64,000 bases of DNA from SIG607 sp045648445. Lineage in GTDB: Bacteria; Bacillota; Clostridia; Oscillospirales; Acutalibacteraceae. The DNA lies in assembly GCA_045648445.1 (NCBI GenBank), contig JAZRNY010000016.1, positions 1 through 64,000 on the forward strand. Reading direction: 5' to 3'. Shown here one piece after another: positions 49,979 through 57,642 of the stretch (position 1 is the first letter of the stretch; each line of letters begins with the position of its first letter). Below the pieces are notes generated by a model. That model did no database searches, was not told the DNA's origin, and was given only the letters and a program-made list of their open reading frames with translations. The position numbers were made by a program, and so were the translations under genes.

Positions 49979-51739
49979 TTAAACTCCTGAGGGTAGTGAA
50001 TATTTATGCTCGTACTCATTAAATCTTTCAACGAAGTCAGGATTTTGTCCTGCATGAAGTCCGCGTAGATATTTATGAGCATCAAGTTGCTTGGTTTCAA
50101 GTTGTACGGTATAAACCGCAATGTTTGAACAGTGGTCGGAAACACGCTCGTAATTACCTAAAAGGTCGGTAAGCACAAATCCAAGTTCAACGGTACATTC
50201 GCCCTTTTGAACACGGGCAATATGACGCGCTTGAATTTCGGAACGAAGTGTATCAATAACCTGTTCGAGAGGCTCAACCAACGAAGCGGTTTGCTTATCG
50301 TTATTAACAAAAGAATCGGTTGTTAAATCAACGATTTCGGTTATTGCTTTAGTTATAACGCCGATTTCCTTTTTAGCGCTTTCAGAAAATGAAATACCTT
50401 TTTCGTGAAGTTCTTTAGCCACCATAGAAATATTTTCAGCATGGTCGCCTATACGTTCAAGGTCACCTATAGTATGCAACATTCTGCCTATAATATGACC
50501 TTCTTTTCCCGAAAGGGTTTTTGCCGAAAGTTTTACAAGGAATGTACCTAGTTTATCTTCGTATCTATCGGTAAGGGTTTCGAGTTCATCAATTTCTTCA
50601 ATAACCTTTTGGTCATAATTATCAATCACGTCGATTGCCTTTTCAATAGCGGTGCGTGAAGTTTCAGCCATTTCACAGGTAAGTCTGAAACATTCGTCAA
50701 TGGCAAGGGCGGGAGTATTAAGAAGTCTTTCATCAAGAAATACGGTTTTTTCCTGTTTGTTTTTATCTTCAGGAACAAGGAGCATAACAACCTTAATAAG
50801 AAGTTTATATGTAAGCCCCATAATAACTGCTAAAGCACAGTTAAATACCGTATGAATGATTGATACCTCAACAGTACCGATTTTTCTTTCCAGTATATCC
50901 TTTATAAAAGGAGTTACTATGGTCATAAGTATCATTGTAATAATACTTCCCACAGTGTTTACGTAAAGGTGCACGGCAACAACGCGTTTTGCATTTTTGT
51001 TTGTTCCGATAGAAGAAATAAGCGCGGTAACGCAGGTACCGATATTTGCGCCAAGTACCAACGGAATTGCCATTTCCCAAGTAACAAGTTCCGAAAGCGC
51101 AAGGGTTTGAACGATACCAACCGTTGCAGCAGAGGACTGAATAACGCCGGTAAATATAATAGAAACCAAAAGCGCCATCCAAGGATTTTCGATAATGCCA
51201 ATAAATCTTTCAAAGCCGTCCATTTCTTTAATAGCGCTAACCGAATCGCTCATAAATTCCATACCGTACATAAGAATGGCAAAGCCCAAAAGAATAGAAC
51301 CGATATGTTTATGCTTACTCTTTTTAGAAAGCATAAAAATTGCAATACCTAAAAATGCCGCTATTGGTGATAAATAGTCGGGGCTAAGAAGTTGAATAAG
51401 ACTAAACTTATCACTTTGAACGCCCATAAGGTTAAGTATCCACGCGGTAAAGGTTGTACCAACGTTAGAACCGAGTATGGCGGCAATAGTCTGGGAAAAG
51501 TCCATAATGCCCGAGTTTACAAGACCAACGAGCATTACGGTCATGGCAGAAGAGGACTGCATGGCAATGGTTATACCTGCGCCAAGACCGAAGCCTAAAA
51601 TCGGCTTCGAGGTGGCTTTTTTAAGGGTGGTTTCGAGTTTACCGCCCGCCATCTTTTCAAGGCTTGAGGACATTACGTTCATACCGAAAAGAAAGAACGC
51701 AAGACCTGCAAGCATTATAAGAACTGATTTTAAAATCAT
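49979..51739 (-). CDS. Na/Pi cotransporter family protein with PhoU-like domain
   Basis: 586 residues. The N-terminal 310 residues form eight or so helices with the inverted repeat typical of NptA/YjbB: GAGITIAMQSSSAMTVMLVG with ILGSNVGTTFTAW, and TGVIQSSAATVGIVQTLAL with LGANIGTCVTALI. The C-terminal 230 residues are PhoU-like helices (IGRMLHTIGDLERIGDHAEN, LLGNYERVSDHCSNIAVYTV). It imports or exports phosphate with sodium. It lies between glyQS and the sufC-like gene. Confidence 0.93.
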   Translation of the reverse strand: MILKSVLIMLAGLAFFLFGMNVMSSSLEKMAGGKLETTLKKATSKPILGFGLGAGITIAMQSSSAMTVMLVGLVNSGIMDFSQTIAAILGSNVGTTFTAWILNLMGVQSDKFSLIQLLSPDYLSPIAAFLGIAIFMLSKKSKHKHIGSILLGFAILMYGMEFMSDSVSAIKEMDGFERFIGIIENPWMALLVSIIFTGVIQSSAATVGIVQTLALSELVTWEMAIPLVLGANIGTCVTALISSIGTNKNAKRVVAVHLYVNTVGSIITMILMTIVTPFIKDILERKIGTVEVSIIHTVFNCALAVIMGLTYKLLIKVVMLLVPEDKNKQEKTVFLDERLLNTPALAIDECFRLTCEMAETSRTAIEKAIDVIDNYDQKVIEEIDELETLTDRYEDKLGTFLVKLSAKTLSGKEGHIIGRMLHTIGDLERIGDHAENISMVAKELHEKGISFSESAKKEIGVITKAITEIVDLTTDSFVNNDKQTASLVEPLEQVIDTLRSEIQARHIARVQKGECTVELGFVLTDLLGNYERVSDHCSNIAVYTVQLETKQLDAHKYLRGLHAGQNPDFVERFNEYEHKYSLPSGV

Positions 51740-51765
51740 CTCCGAAATCTCCTTAAATCAGTTGA

Positions 51766-53157
51766 TTAAAACTCAATTTTGCTTTCAATGTATGCCTTTA
51801 CTTCGCCGATAGGCATACGAACAGATTCCATAGTATCTCTGTCACGAACGGTAACACATCCGTCGTTTTCAGAGTCGAAGTCGTAAACTACGCAGAAAGG
51901 AGTACCGATTTCGTCCTGTCTTGCATAACGTTTACCAATAGAACCAGCATCGTCATAGTCAGCCATAAAGGTTTTTGCAAGGTCAGCAAAAATAGCCTGT
52001 GCGGGTTCTGCAAGTTTCTTAGAAAGAGGAAGAACGGCGCACTTAATGGGAGCAAGAGCGGGATGGAAATGAAGAACAGTTCTTGCTTCGCCATTTTCTT
52101 TGGTTTCTTCGTCGTAAGCGTTGCAAAGGAAAGCAAGGGTTACGCGGTCTGCGCCAAGAGAAGGCTCAACAACGTAAGGAATATATTTTTCGTTTGCTTC
52201 CTGATCGAAATACTCAAGATTTTCACCGCTGTGGTTAGCATGCTGAGTAAGGTCGTAATCGGTTCTGTCAGCAATGCCCCAAAGTTCGCCCCAACCGAAC
52301 GGGAACAAGAATTCAAAGTCGGTGGTAGCCTTTGAATAGAAGGAAAGTTCTTCGGGATCGTGGTCACGAAGTCTTAAACTTTCTTCTTCCATACCTAAAT
52401 CTAAAAGCCATTTTTTACAAAATGCGCGCCAATACGCAAACCATTCAAGGTCGGTATCGGGTTTGCAGAAAAATTCAAGTTCCATCTGCTCGAATTCACG
52501 AGTACGGAAGGTAAAGTTGCCGGGGGTAATTTCGTTACGGAAAGATTTACCTATCTGACAAACGCCGAAAGGAACTTTTTTACGGGAAGTACGGCAGATA
52601 TTTTTAAAGTTTACGAAAATACCCTGTGCAGTTTCGGGACGAAGATAAAGGGTAGATGTAGAATCCTCGGTTACACCCTGAAATGTTTTAAACATAAGGT
52701 TGAACTTTCTGATGTCGGTATAATCCATAGAACCGCAGGAAGGACAAGCAATATGATTTTCTTTTATGTAATTCATCATTTCTTCATCAGACCAGCCTGC
52801 AGGGTTAAGGTCAAGATTATTTTCTGCTACGTAATCTTCAATAAGTTTATCTGCTCTGTGACGGCTTTTACACTGTTTGCAGTCCATTAACGGATCAGAG
52901 AAACCGCCGAGATGACCTGAAGCAACCCATGTTTCGGGATTCATAAGTATAGCCGAATCAAGACCTACGTTTAAGGGAGATTCCTGAACGAATTTCTTCC
53001 ACCAAGCCTTTTTTACGTTGTTTTTAAGTTCAACACCCAAGGGGCCGTAGTCCCAAGAGTTAGCAAGTCCGCCGTAGATTTCACTACCGGGATAAACGAA
53101 GCCTCTGCCTTTGGCAAGAGATACTATTTTTTCCATTGTTTTCTCGTTTGCTTTCAT
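51766..53157 (-). CDS. glyQS: Glycine--tRNA ligase, dimeric class II type
   Basis: 463 residues from ATG 53157, with AGAGG upstream; the further ATG at 53196 has no site. LAKGRGFVYPGSEIYGGLAN starts the protein, LRPETAQGIFVNFKNI and FRTREFEQMELEFF are class II motifs, and the anticodon domain ends with QDEIGTPFCVVYDFDS and the closing RDRDTMESVRM. It is the alpha-2 form, not the alpha-beta GlyQ/GlyS form. No T-box precedes it. First gene of a reverse-strand operon with the phosphate transporter and the Suf-like pair. Confidence 0.96.
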   Translation of the reverse strand: MKANEKTMEKIVSLAKGRGFVYPGSEIYGGLANSWDYGPLGVELKNNVKKAWWKKFVQESPLNVGLDSAILMNPETWVASGHLGGFSDPLMDCKQCKSRHRADKLIEDYVAENNLDLNPAGWSDEEMMNYIKENHIACPSCGSMDYTDIRKFNLMFKTFQGVTEDSTSTLYLRPETAQGIFVNFKNICRTSRKKVPFGVCQIGKSFRNEITPGNFTFRTREFEQMELEFFCKPDTDLEWFAYWRAFCKKWLLDLGMEEESLRLRDHDPEELSFYSKATTDFEFLFPFGWGELWGIADRTDYDLTQHANHSGENLEYFDQEANEKYIPYVVEPSLGADRVTLAFLCNAYDEETKENGEARTVLHFHPALAPIKCAVLPLSKKLAEPAQAIFADLAKTFMADYDDAGSIGKRYARQDEIGTPFCVVYDFDSENDGCVTVRDRDTMESVRMPIGEVKAYIESKIEF

Positions 53158-53219
53158 TTTTTTACCTCTTTTCGAATAATGGCGAAATTTTCGCATATTA
53201 CTTCATTATATACACATTT

Positions 53220-53284
53220 ATTTTACTATTAAAAGGCTTTAATGTCAACTCATTCTTGACTTATTAAGGTAAATAAGATATAAT
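53220..53284. promoter_or_regulatory. Divergent promoters of glyQS and the small-protein pair
   Basis: Reverse: TTGACA (complement of 53243-53248) and TAAAAT (complement of 53220-53225). Forward: TTGACT 53256-53261 and TATAAT 53279-53284. Spacers are 17 bases in both. Confidence 0.82.
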
Positions 53285-53318
53285 TTTTATAACAAAAAAG
53301 TTAAGGAGGAGCAGTATT

Positions 53319-53582
53319 ATGCCCGGAACCATAAAATTACACGACCTTGAACTGAACGAATTCATTAAAGCGCTTGATTTATGCAAAGGCGACGTTTTTC
53401 TTGAAACCGAAGAAGGCGACGTTTTAAATCTTAAATCCAAACTCTGTCAGATTATGGGTATTGCAAACATTTTAAACAACGCAACCGTATCGGAAGCCGT
53501 TATTCGCTGCGTTAACCCCGAAGACGAAACTCTGCTTTTCCGTTTTAATCTTTACAGAGAAATTCCCGAAGACAATAAATAA
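53319..53582 (+). CDS. Small conserved hypothetical protein
   Basis: 87 residues, AAGGAGG upstream. MPGTIKLHDLELNEFIKALD and GDVFLETEEGDVLNLKSKL give a compact alpha/beta protein with many acidic residues; it ends FRFNLYREIPEDNK. I have the impression of a Clostridia-wide family without known function. Co-transcribed with the next small gene, divergent from glyQS. No membrane segment or metal site is visible. Confidence 0.8.
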   Translation: MPGTIKLHDLELNEFIKALDLCKGDVFLETEEGDVLNLKSKLCQIMGIANILNNATVSEAVIRCVNPEDETLLFRFNLYREIPEDNK

Positions 53583-53600
53583 CATTGGAGTTGTATTTAA

Positions 53601-53861
53601 ATGGCAGATTTTTTAACATATAAGGGTCGCCCCTTAGTAAGAAAAGGCAACACCGTTTACTACGGAAATATGAGTGAATCTCATATCGTTCGCTTAACCA
53701 TTTTATCACAGCAAAACGATATTGCTGATGCTATCAAAATTGAACTTATGCTCAGCGATACAGGCATAAGTGACAAAGAACGCGTTAAAAAGACAAGTGA
53801 AAAACACGGTTTTTACGAAGCGCTCGACCTTGCTTCCGTTTGGCTTGACAGAAACAAATAA
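53601..53861 (+). CDS. Small conserved hypothetical protein, Firmicute type
   Basis: 86 residues. FLTYKGRPLVRKGNTVYYGN at the N-terminus, then HIVRLTILSQQNDIADAIKI and a helix ending LDLASVWLDR. The first 20 residues are strongly conserved in related Clostridia as far as I recall, but no function is known. It is the second gene of a two-gene operon ending in a strong terminator. A regulatory or RNA-binding role cannot be argued from the sequence. Confidence 0.85.
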   Translation: MADFLTYKGRPLVRKGNTVYYGNMSESHIVRLTILSQQNDIADAIKIELMLSDTGISDKERVKKTSEKHGFYEALDLASVWLDRNK

Positions 53862-53867
53862 AAATTT

Positions 53868-53897
53868 AAGGAGAAACTTCAAAAGAAGTTTCTCCTT
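53868..53897 (+). terminator. Terminator of the small-protein operon
   Basis: AAGGAGAAACTTC (53868-53880) pairs with GAAGTTTCTCCTT (53885-53897) and is followed by more T. Confidence 0.92.
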
Positions 53898-53903
53898 TTT
53901 TAT

Positions 53904-54764
53904 TTAAAGGCTTATTAAAACTACTGCGGCAACGCCGATACCGACGCTAATATATTGACGAATCGAGAACCTTTCCTTATAAAGCAATAACGAAATAATG
54001 AAGGTAACAATCATTCCGAGTCCTGTTTTCAAGGGAGACGCTACCGAAAGATTCATATATTCGTAGGTAACGAGGGTAAGCCAGTTTGCTATACCGTTAC
54101 TAACACCTGCCACCAAACCGTACAAAAATCCCGTTTTAATGGTCGGCTTAAGGCTATTTCTTTCATAAATAAGTCCTAAAATAAAAAGCCATATCGCACT
54201 TCCGACAAAGGTGATAATAAGATATTCATTTTTATAAATGTTATCGAATTTAACCTGCTGAATTTTACCTAAAATGCCAATTGCTCCATTGGATAAAATG
54301 GTCAAGAACATCGCGATTATCCATTTTACCGAAAACTTTTTCTTTTCGCCTTCCGTCTGCTTTTGATAACGCATAAGGATAAGGGAAATAAAAATAAGGA
54401 CTATTGCGATACATTGTATAAGGCTTAATTTCTCATCCAAAAAAACAACGCCGAAAACTATGCTTACGATTCCAGCAAAGGATGCCAAAAGTCTTGAAAC
54501 TCCAAACGGGCCTGTTCTGAAAGCAACGTACATCGTATAAAAGCCTATCGCAAACATAAGGGAATTTAAAATTGCGTAAATCCAGATACCTTTATAAAAA
54601 TCAAATCCACCCTGATCGCTTATAATAAAGTAAATAACGGCAAAAAGGCACAAAAAGGAATTAAAAAACATTCCACCTTTGCCTTTTTTGTCACCGTATC
54701 GTTTTACGGTGATAGCTTCTATCTGATGGGCAAAAATACTCGCCGCAATAAGTAAAGCAACCAC
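53904..54764 (-). CDS. EamA/DMT family transporter
   Basis: 286 residues from GTG 54764, ten predicted membrane helices in two EamA repeats. FGVSRLLASFAGIVSIVFGV with FLDEKLSLIQCIAIVLIFIS ends repeat one, and SVASPLKTGLGMIVTFIISL with LYKERFSIRQYISVGIGVAA ends repeat two. Substrates of the superfamily include amino acids, nucleotide sugars and other metabolites; none can be chosen here. It is monocistronic and shares its upstream region with the MATE gene. Confidence 0.9.
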   Translation of the reverse strand: MVALLIAASIFAHQIEAITVKRYGDKKGKGGMFFNSFLCLFAVIYFIISDQGGFDFYKGIWIYAILNSLMFAIGFYTMYVAFRTGPFGVSRLLASFAGIVSIVFGVVFLDEKLSLIQCIAIVLIFISLILMRYQKQTEGEKKKFSVKWIIAMFLTILSNGAIGILGKIQQVKFDNIYKNEYLIITFVGSAIWLFILGLIYERNSLKPTIKTGFLYGLVAGVSNGIANWLTLVTYEYMNLSVASPLKTGLGMIVTFIISLLLYKERFSIRQYISVGIGVAAVVLISL

Positions 54765-54893
54765 TGCCTTTACACCCTCTTTTAAAAATTATAGTTAGAT
54801 TATATCACAAAAAAAAGGATTAGTAAATAGAAAAAAGCCGTTTATATCTTCAAAAAATCCACTTTAAATAGAAATTTTACACGATAAACTGTT

Positions 54894-54922
54894 TTGCATT
54901 TTTCATTAAAGTATGGTATAAT
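54894..54922 (+). promoter_or_regulatory. Promoter of the MATE gene whose -10 box begins array D
   Basis: TTGCAT at 54894-54899 and TATAAT at 54917-54922, 17-base spacer, with extended TGG. As at gdhA, the TATAAT is also the start of the hairpin array. Confidence 0.82.
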
Positions 54923-55182
54923 GGTTTTTAATCAGTCGAAACAGTAACTGAAGTGAGCGTTTCGACAAACTATAATCATTATAATGATTGTTGTTTATCG
55001 AAACGCTGGAAAGCGCTTCGATAAGCCACTTTTCAAGTGGCTTTGGCAAAATTAAATAGTGGAATTTAATTTTGCACGACACTTATTGCAATGGGTAATG
55101 ACAAATTTTCTTTGAAAATTCGTCATAAAATCAAAGATTTTATGACGAAACTTGTAAGTTTCGACTTTCATTAACCATTATA
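54917..55182 (+). repeat. Modular hairpin array D in the MATE gene leader
   Basis: Three modules. Module 1 (54917-54983) holds one stem, GTCGAAAC/GTTTCGAC. Module 2 (54980-55090) is closed by TATAATGATTGTTG with CGACACTTATTGCA and holds stems at 54997-55022, 55024-55042 and 55046-55075. Module 3 (55087-55182) is closed by TGCAATGGGTAATGA with TCATTAACCATTATA and holds stems at 55100-55124, 55125-55143 and 55146-55163. Junctions are CATTATAATG and TTGCAATG. No coding potential. The remaining 54765-54893 shows nothing else. Confidence 0.78.
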
Positions 55183-55216
55183 ATGCATATATATTTTCAA
55201 AAAAGAGATGTTATTA

Positions 55217-56584
55217 ATGCAGGAAACAAACAGTAAGTTTACCCTTCTTACTACGGGTAAAGTGGAAAAAGTAATAACAAAAATGGCTATTCCAACTATA
55301 ATCAGTATGCTTGTTACCGCCATTTACAATATGGCTGACACGTTTTTTGTAAGTAAAATCGAAGACGTTTCAGCCCCTGCTGCCGTCGGCGTAGTGTTTT
55401 CAATGATGGCTCTTATTCAGGCGGTAGGTTTTTTCTTTGGGCAAGGTTCGGGAAACTTTATTTCAAGGGCCATGGGCAAACAGGATAAGCACAGCGCCGA
55501 AACAATGGCTTCTGTCGGATTTTTTTACTCCTTTTTTATAGGAATTCTTATCGCCGTTTTTGGCATTCTTTTTATTGAACCATTAGCATTATTTCTCGGT
55601 TCTACAAAAACCATACTTCCCTATGCAAAAGAATATTTAAGTTACATACTTTTAGGTTCGCCCTTTATAATTTCTTCCTTTGTTATAAACAATCAACTTC
55701 GTTTTCAGGGCAATGCCGCCTACGCCATGGTAGGTCTTGTTTCGGGAGGAATACTTAATATAATTCTTGACCCCATATTTATTTTTACTTTAAAAATGGG
55801 TACAAAAGGCGCGGCTCTTGCCACGGTAGTAAGTCAGATTTTTTCATTTTTACTTCTTATAATCGGCACTACGAGAGGTGAAAACATAAGAATAAAAATC
55901 AAGAATTTCTCATTTAATAAAAAGTATATCGTCGAAATAATAAAAGGCGGTCTTCCCTCCCTTTCACGCCAGTCAATAACAAGCGTTGCTTCTATTGTGT
56001 TAAACTGGGTTGCAGGCGGATACGGCGACTTTGCAATTGCAGCAATATCTATAGTTACAAGAATTGCTATGTTTATAAACTCTGCCGTTATTGGTTTCGG
56101 TCAAGGGTTCCAGCCCTTTTGCGGTTTTAACTACGGCGCCCAAAATTACGAAAGGGTCAAAAAGGGTTTTATATTTTCAATAAAGGTGACCACAATATTT
56201 TTAAGCATAATGGCGGTACTTGGGTTTATATTTGCGCCAACCTTAATTAAACTTTTCCGCGAGGATACGGAAGTGGTTGATTTCGGCGTTTCAATGCTTC
56301 GCTTTCAATGTTTAACCTTCCCGACTTTCGGAATTATCGTTATGGCGAATATGATAATGCAAAATTTGGGATTTGTTGGCAAAGCAACCCTTTTATCAAT
56401 AGCAAGACAAGGCATTTTCTTTTTACCGCTTGTTTTAATTATGCCTTATTTGTTCGGTCAAACAGGACTTGAATCCACCCAATCGGTTGCAGATTTTCTT
56501 TCTGCAGTTTGCGCTGTACCTTTATCACTTTACGTGTTAAAATATTTAAATAACAAACAACTATCCAAGGAGAACTCAAAATGA
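55217..56584 (+). CDS. MATE family efflux transporter
   Basis: 455 residues from ATG 55217, where AAAAGAG has proper spacing; an in-frame ATG three codons earlier abuts the site. Twelve helices; MAIPTIISMLVTAIYNMADT at the N-terminus and the second-half SLSRQSITSVASIVLNW are the typical MATE openings, with GFGQGFQPFCGFNYGAQNY between. It exports cationic drugs or metabolites with Na or H. Its leader is array D. It overlaps gpsA by 4 bases. Confidence 0.93.
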   Translation: MQETNSKFTLLTTGKVEKVITKMAIPTIISMLVTAIYNMADTFFVSKIEDVSAPAAVGVVFSMMALIQAVGFFFGQGSGNFISRAMGKQDKHSAETMASVGFFYSFFIGILIAVFGILFIEPLALFLGSTKTILPYAKEYLSYILLGSPFIISSFVINNQLRFQGNAAYAMVGLVSGGILNIILDPIFIFTLKMGTKGAALATVVSQIFSFLLLIIGTTRGENIRIKIKNFSFNKKYIVEIIKGGLPSLSRQSITSVASIVLNWVAGGYGDFAIAAISIVTRIAMFINSAVIGFGQGFQPFCGFNYGAQNYERVKKGFIFSIKVTTIFLSIMAVLGFIFAPTLIKLFREDTEVVDFGVSMLRFQCLTFPTFGIIVMANMIMQNLGFVGKATLLSIARQGIFFLPLVLIMPYLFGQTGLESTQSVADFLSAVCAVPLSLYVLKYLNNKQLSKENSK

Positions 56585-57540
56585 AAATTACCGTTATAGG
56601 CCCCGGACGTTGGGGTTCGCTTATTACATGGTATCTTGATACGCGCCATCACGACGTAACCCTTTACGGTCTTGAAGAATCAAAGGAAATGCAGGGATTT
56701 TTAAAGGATCGCAAAAACTCCCTTTTAACTCTTCCCGAAACGGTTAAACTGTCCACCGACCTTTCCTGTATAAACGAAAGTGAAGTTGTGGTTATCTCTA
56801 TTCCGTCTCAGGCATTACAGGGGCTTTTTGACCAAATAAATTCCTTTTACCCCAAAAACAAAATTTTTGTACTTTGTATGAAAGGTATTGAAATTTCCAC
56901 CGGAAGACGCCTTTCCGAAATCGCAAAGGATAATCTTGACCCGTCTAATAAAGTTGCCGTATGGATCGGCCCCGGTCACGTTCAGGAATTTTACCACGGC
57001 ATACCCAACTGTATGGTTATAGACAGCGACGACGAACAGGTTAAACTCCGTTTAGTACACGAACTTTCAAGCAAATTAATACGTTTTTATTACGGAAACG
57101 ATATGATTGGCAACGAAATCGGCGCCGCCGCCAAAAATGTAATCGGCATTGCCGCAGGTTTTTTAGACGGTGTTGGTCTTTCATCCCTTAAAGGCGCTCT
57201 TATGGCAAGAGGTACCCGCGAGGTTGCCCGACTGATAGGTGCAAAGGGCGGTAACGAACTAAGCGCTTACGGACTTTGCCATTTAGGCGATTACGAAGCA
57301 ACAGTATTTTCAAAATACAGTCACAACCGACAGTTTGGCGAGTCTTTTGTAAAAGGCGAAAAATTTGAACATTTGGCAGAGGGTTACTTTACCGTAAAAG
57401 CCCTTGTTAATATGGGCAAACAACTTAACATTGACCTGCCCATATGCAACCGCATATACGAAGTTCTTTATGAAGGAAAACCCGTAATGACAGCCCTTGA
57501 CGAACTTTTCGACAGAGCTTTAACAGCAGAATTCGAATAA
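56581..57540 (+). CDS. gpsA: NAD(P)H-dependent glycerol-3-phosphate dehydrogenase
   Basis: 319 residues. VIGPGRWGSLITWYLD is the dinucleotide loop, VVISIPSQALQGLFDQI and LCMKGIEISTGRRLSEI follow, and the catalytic part is EIGAAAKNVIGIAAGFLDG with GGNELSAYGLCHLGD. It supplies sn-glycerol 3-phosphate for phospholipids. The N-terminal loop and some substrate residues differ slightly from standard GpsA, as in many Clostridia. Translationally coupled to the MATE gene (ATGA overlap). Confidence 0.92.
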   Translation: MKITVIGPGRWGSLITWYLDTRHHDVTLYGLEESKEMQGFLKDRKNSLLTLPETVKLSTDLSCINESEVVVISIPSQALQGLFDQINSFYPKNKIFVLCMKGIEISTGRRLSEIAKDNLDPSNKVAVWIGPGHVQEFYHGIPNCMVIDSDDEQVKLRLVHELSSKLIRFYYGNDMIGNEIGAAAKNVIGIAAGFLDGVGLSSLKGALMARGTREVARLIGAKGGNELSAYGLCHLGDYEATVFSKYSHNRQFGESFVKGEKFEHLAEGYFTVKALVNMGKQLNIDLPICNRIYEVLYEGKPVMTALDELFDRALTAEFE

Positions 57541-57541
57541 T

Positions 57542-57571
57542 AAAAAAGAGGAGAAAATCTCCTCTTTTTTT
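57542..57571 (+). terminator. Terminator after gpsA
   Basis: AAAAAAGAGGAGA (57542-57554) pairs with TCTCCTCTTTTTT across an AAA loop. Confidence 0.92.
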
Positions 57572-57583
57572 CATTTTTAAGAC

Positions 57584-57612
57584 TTGTAAAAGCACATATA
57601 TTATGATATTAT
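57584..57612 (+). promoter_or_regulatory. Promoter of the GH94-like gene
   Basis: TTGTAA at 57584-57589 and TATTAT at 57607-57612 with a 17-base spacer, 31 bases before the ATG. Confidence 0.6.
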
Positions 57613-57642
57613 ACTTGTAAATTATATTCGGGTGGGAAAATT

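Noticed and set aside
53158..53318. Glycine T-box upstream of glyQS
   Set aside because: No AGGTGG-type core or terminator/antiterminator pair; only a divergent promoter region is seen.
40531..55182. Hairpin arrays as CRISPR arrays
   Set aside because: Units are not identical direct repeats with unique spacers; each hairpin differs and the constant elements are the closing stems. No cas gene is in the window.
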